Assembly: GCF_003013475.1 (NCBI RefSeq)
Contig: NZ_PXZO01000002.1
Coordinates: 62,001 to 126,000, forward strand
Source: Brevibacillus porteri
Lineage (GTDB): Bacteria > Bacillota > Bacilli > Brevibacillales > Brevibacillaceae
Reading direction: 5' to 3'
DNA length: 64,000 nt
A program made the translations under genes and the position numbers. Below are positions 62,884 to 64,000 of this stretch, one piece after another (the first letter of the stretch is position 1; every line of letters starts with the position of its first letter). The notes under the pieces are model-generated. The model was given only the letters and a program-made list of their open reading frames with translations, did not search any database and was not told the DNA's origin.

Positions 62884-62910
62884 GGAATTATGGTGGGACG
62901 CCATAGTTCC
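62884..62910 (+). terminator. Intrinsic terminator
   Basis: GGAATTATGG and CCATAGTTCC form a 10-bp stem with one G-T pair, followed by seven T. Confidence 0.85.
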
Positions 62911-63129
62911 TTTTTTTATCCATACGCATGCAGGAACAGGCGCTGAGGACGATCCCAACGCCTTTTATAATGCTCCCATAGACTGAGACACGGGAGGTTA
63001 AAAAATAAGTTATAATAAGAGCATGGAAAAACGGAACCAATATACCTCAGAGTTTAAAACAAAGGTTGTCCTGGAGGTCCTCCGGGAGGAGCAGACCGTG
63101 AACGAAATTGCTGGCAAGTACGAAATGAG

Positions 63130-63193
63130 TCTCTAAATGAAGCAAAACCCGATCAATTTTACGTCCATACTATCTAAAAAATTGCATCCTAAA
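63130..63193. repeat. Direct repeat of the IS3 orfB end, copy 1
   Basis: About 60 bases (from CTCTAAATGAAGCAAAAC to GCATCCTAAA) recur at 63618-63678 with a handful of differences. Confidence 0.8.
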
Positions 63194-63304
63194 AACAAAT
63201 AACGAAATCAATCGTCGATATATCGTACTTGAGGGTAATAATAATGTGCTTTATGACTTAACTTCTGATGTAATGAAAAGATAATTTTAAGGGGGAGGAA
63301 AGTG

Positions 63305-63574
63305 GTGAATAATCAATGTAATTTAAAATGGGCTGATTTAAGCGATCCAGTTAAAACGATAATAGAACACATTGATATTAATTGTTGTGATGAAGATTTT
63401 CAAGTTGGAACTAAACTAAATATACCGTATTTTAAGGGGAGATTCACTCAAGAAATGGCAGATGCAATTCTCGAATATCAATATTCAATTGAAAATTTAA
63501 ACGAAAATTGTTATTCTGCCGAACTGCAAGATGGTGTATTGATGATAAAGTTCGTTAAGAGTTCAGAGAGATAG
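63305..63574 (+). CDS. Unknown small protein inside the IS3 remnant, 89 residues
   Basis: Starts at a GTG six bases after GGGGGAGG (a second GTG one codon earlier is too close). The protein is acidic, with two strands and a helix pattern: LKWADLSDPVKTIIEHIDINCCDEDF, FKGRFTQEMADAILEYQYSI, and CYSAELQDGVLMIKFVKS. Just before it, in another frame, a coding tail ending RRYIVLEGNNNVLYDLTSDVMKR lies after the OrfB copy. A toxin-tail/immunity pair is possible; nothing in the sequence proves it. Confidence 0.5.
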   Translation: MNNQCNLKWADLSDPVKTIIEHIDINCCDEDFQVGTKLNIPYFKGRFTQEMADAILEYQYSIENLNENCYSAELQDGVLMIKFVKSSER

Positions 63575-63774
63575 TTCGTTATGTCCAATTTTATAACCAG
63601 GAGCGCCCTCATCAATCTCTAAATGAAGCAAAACCAGATCAATTTTACGCCCATACTATCGAAAAAATCGCATCCTAAACACTAGGACTACGAAAAGGAG
63701 GACATAACTTATTCCTCAAAAAATCGTGTCTTGACAACGGGCAGCATTACATTTTACTTCTACGACCACGCCAA

Positions 63775-63808
63775 AAAAGAAACTGCCCTCGAAAGGACAG
63801 TTTCTTTT
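63775..63808 (-). terminator. Terminator of the cold-shock gene
   Basis: AAAAGAAACTG pairs with CAGTTTCTTTT; T-rich on the - strand. Confidence 0.85.
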
Positions 63809-63818
63809 AAAAGGAGAC

Positions 63819-64000
63819 TTACAGTTTTACTACGTTCTCAGCTTGTGGGCCACGGTTGCCTTGAACGATGTTGAATTGAACTTTTTGACCTTCGTCCAAA
63901 GTTTTGAAACCGTCACCTTGGATTGCGCTGAAGTGTACGAATACATCGTCTCCGCCTTCTACTTGAATGAAACCGAAACCTTTTTCTGCGTTAAACCATT
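63819..64000 (-). CDS. csp: Cold-shock protein (CspA/CspB family), 5' end outside window
   Basis: A small RNA-binding protein that keeps mRNA unfolded. The visible 59 residues begin [26 protein letters not shown], containing the RNP1 (KGFGFI) and RNP2 (VFVHF) motifs, and end [13 protein letters not shown]. The start lies beyond the right edge; only about seven N-terminal residues are missing. Confidence 0.95.
   Translation of the reverse strand, partial: WFNAEKGFGFIQVEGGDDVFVHFSAIQGDGFKTLDEGQKVQFNIVQGNRGPQAENVVKL

Larger units (their letters stand above)
62984..63733 (+). mobile_element. IS3-family remnant carrying a foreign segment
   Basis: Imperfect terminal inverted repeats (62984-63013 and 63704-63733) share AGACACG and AATAAGTTAT. 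Inside, the first 37 codons of an IS3-type OrfA (63023-63136, MEKRNQYTSEFKTKVVLEVL) stop where they meet the end of OrfB. The last part of OrfB (NQERPHQSLNEAKPDQFYAHTIEKIAS) lies at 63580-63678. A copy of that OrfB end also lies at 63130-63193, so 60-bp direct repeats flank a segment (63194-63618) that is not IS sequence. The whole is about 750 bp, roughly half a normal element. Confidence 0.7.

Overview
The window looks like a chromosomal segment of a spore-forming Bacillota of the Brevibacillus / Paenibacillaceae type. This is inferred from two alpha/beta small acid-soluble spore proteins, SPOCS-type spore proteins, a DacF-like carboxypeptidase, a ComB (sulfolactate) homologue, AGGAGG-type ribosome binding sites, and a large NRPS locus closed by an MFS exporter and an Sfp-type phosphopantetheinyl transferase. 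No rRNA or tRNA gene was seen.

Region 1 (1-13.9 kb) is the downstream end of a nonribosomal peptide locus, all on the + strand and tightly packed. It holds a carrier-condensation protein (left edge of the window), a crotonyl-CoA carboxylase/reductase-family enzyme, a type II thioesterase, and a 2611-residue NRPS. That NRPS has a serine-like adenylation domain split by a methyltransferase, then a heterocyclisation domain, a second adenylation domain, and a terminal condensation domain. A 14-helix-type MFS exporter and the PPTase follow, and a strong terminator closes the locus. The product should contain a side-chain-methylated residue (O-methylserine is the reading) next to an azoline. I do not recognise the compound.

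Region 2 (13.9-18 kb) is a metal/iron locus. A P1B-4 metal-efflux ATPase sits behind two palindromes. Two tiny membrane-protein genes flank it, one under a Fur-like box. Next to it is a promoter with a PerR/Fur-like operator over its -10, followed directly by a hairpin and a terminator, which is a candidate small regulatory RNA. Region 3 (18-21 kb) is AT-rich, apparently acquired and decayed DNA: a broken CoiA-like gene, repeated 14-17 bp boxes and a 37-residue ORF.

Region 4 (21-35.7 kb) is mostly housekeeping: DUF4241, purine nucleoside phosphorylase, two overlapping GT2 glycosyltransferases, D,D-carboxypeptidase, small alarmone synthetase, M23 peptidase, a SASP, a 5'-3' exonuclease, a truncated MarR regulator, a RavA/ViaA (MoxR AAA+/VWA) pair and two permeases. 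Region 5 (35.9-42.3 kb) is an island of poorly known acidic, zinc-ribbon and membrane proteins plus a secreted WG-like protein. Region 6 (42.4-51 kb) has an SDR oxidoreductase, an MFS/MerR pair, a truncated GELxDE-repeat gene, two spore-surface-type proteins, sodA with an Fe-S-type regulator, an EAL phosphodiesterase, and a SASP gene joined to the tail of a lost oxidoreductase.

Region 7 (51-64 kb) has a membrane winged-helix pair, GreA-like and zinc-ribbon proteins, a globin-coupled diguanylate cyclase, a BlaI repressor beside a shattered BlaR1 gene, an RCC1-propeller secreted protein, a TetR regulator, catalase, ComB, and an IS3-family remnant in which most of the transposase is replaced by an unrelated small gene. 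A cold-shock protein gene runs off the right edge.
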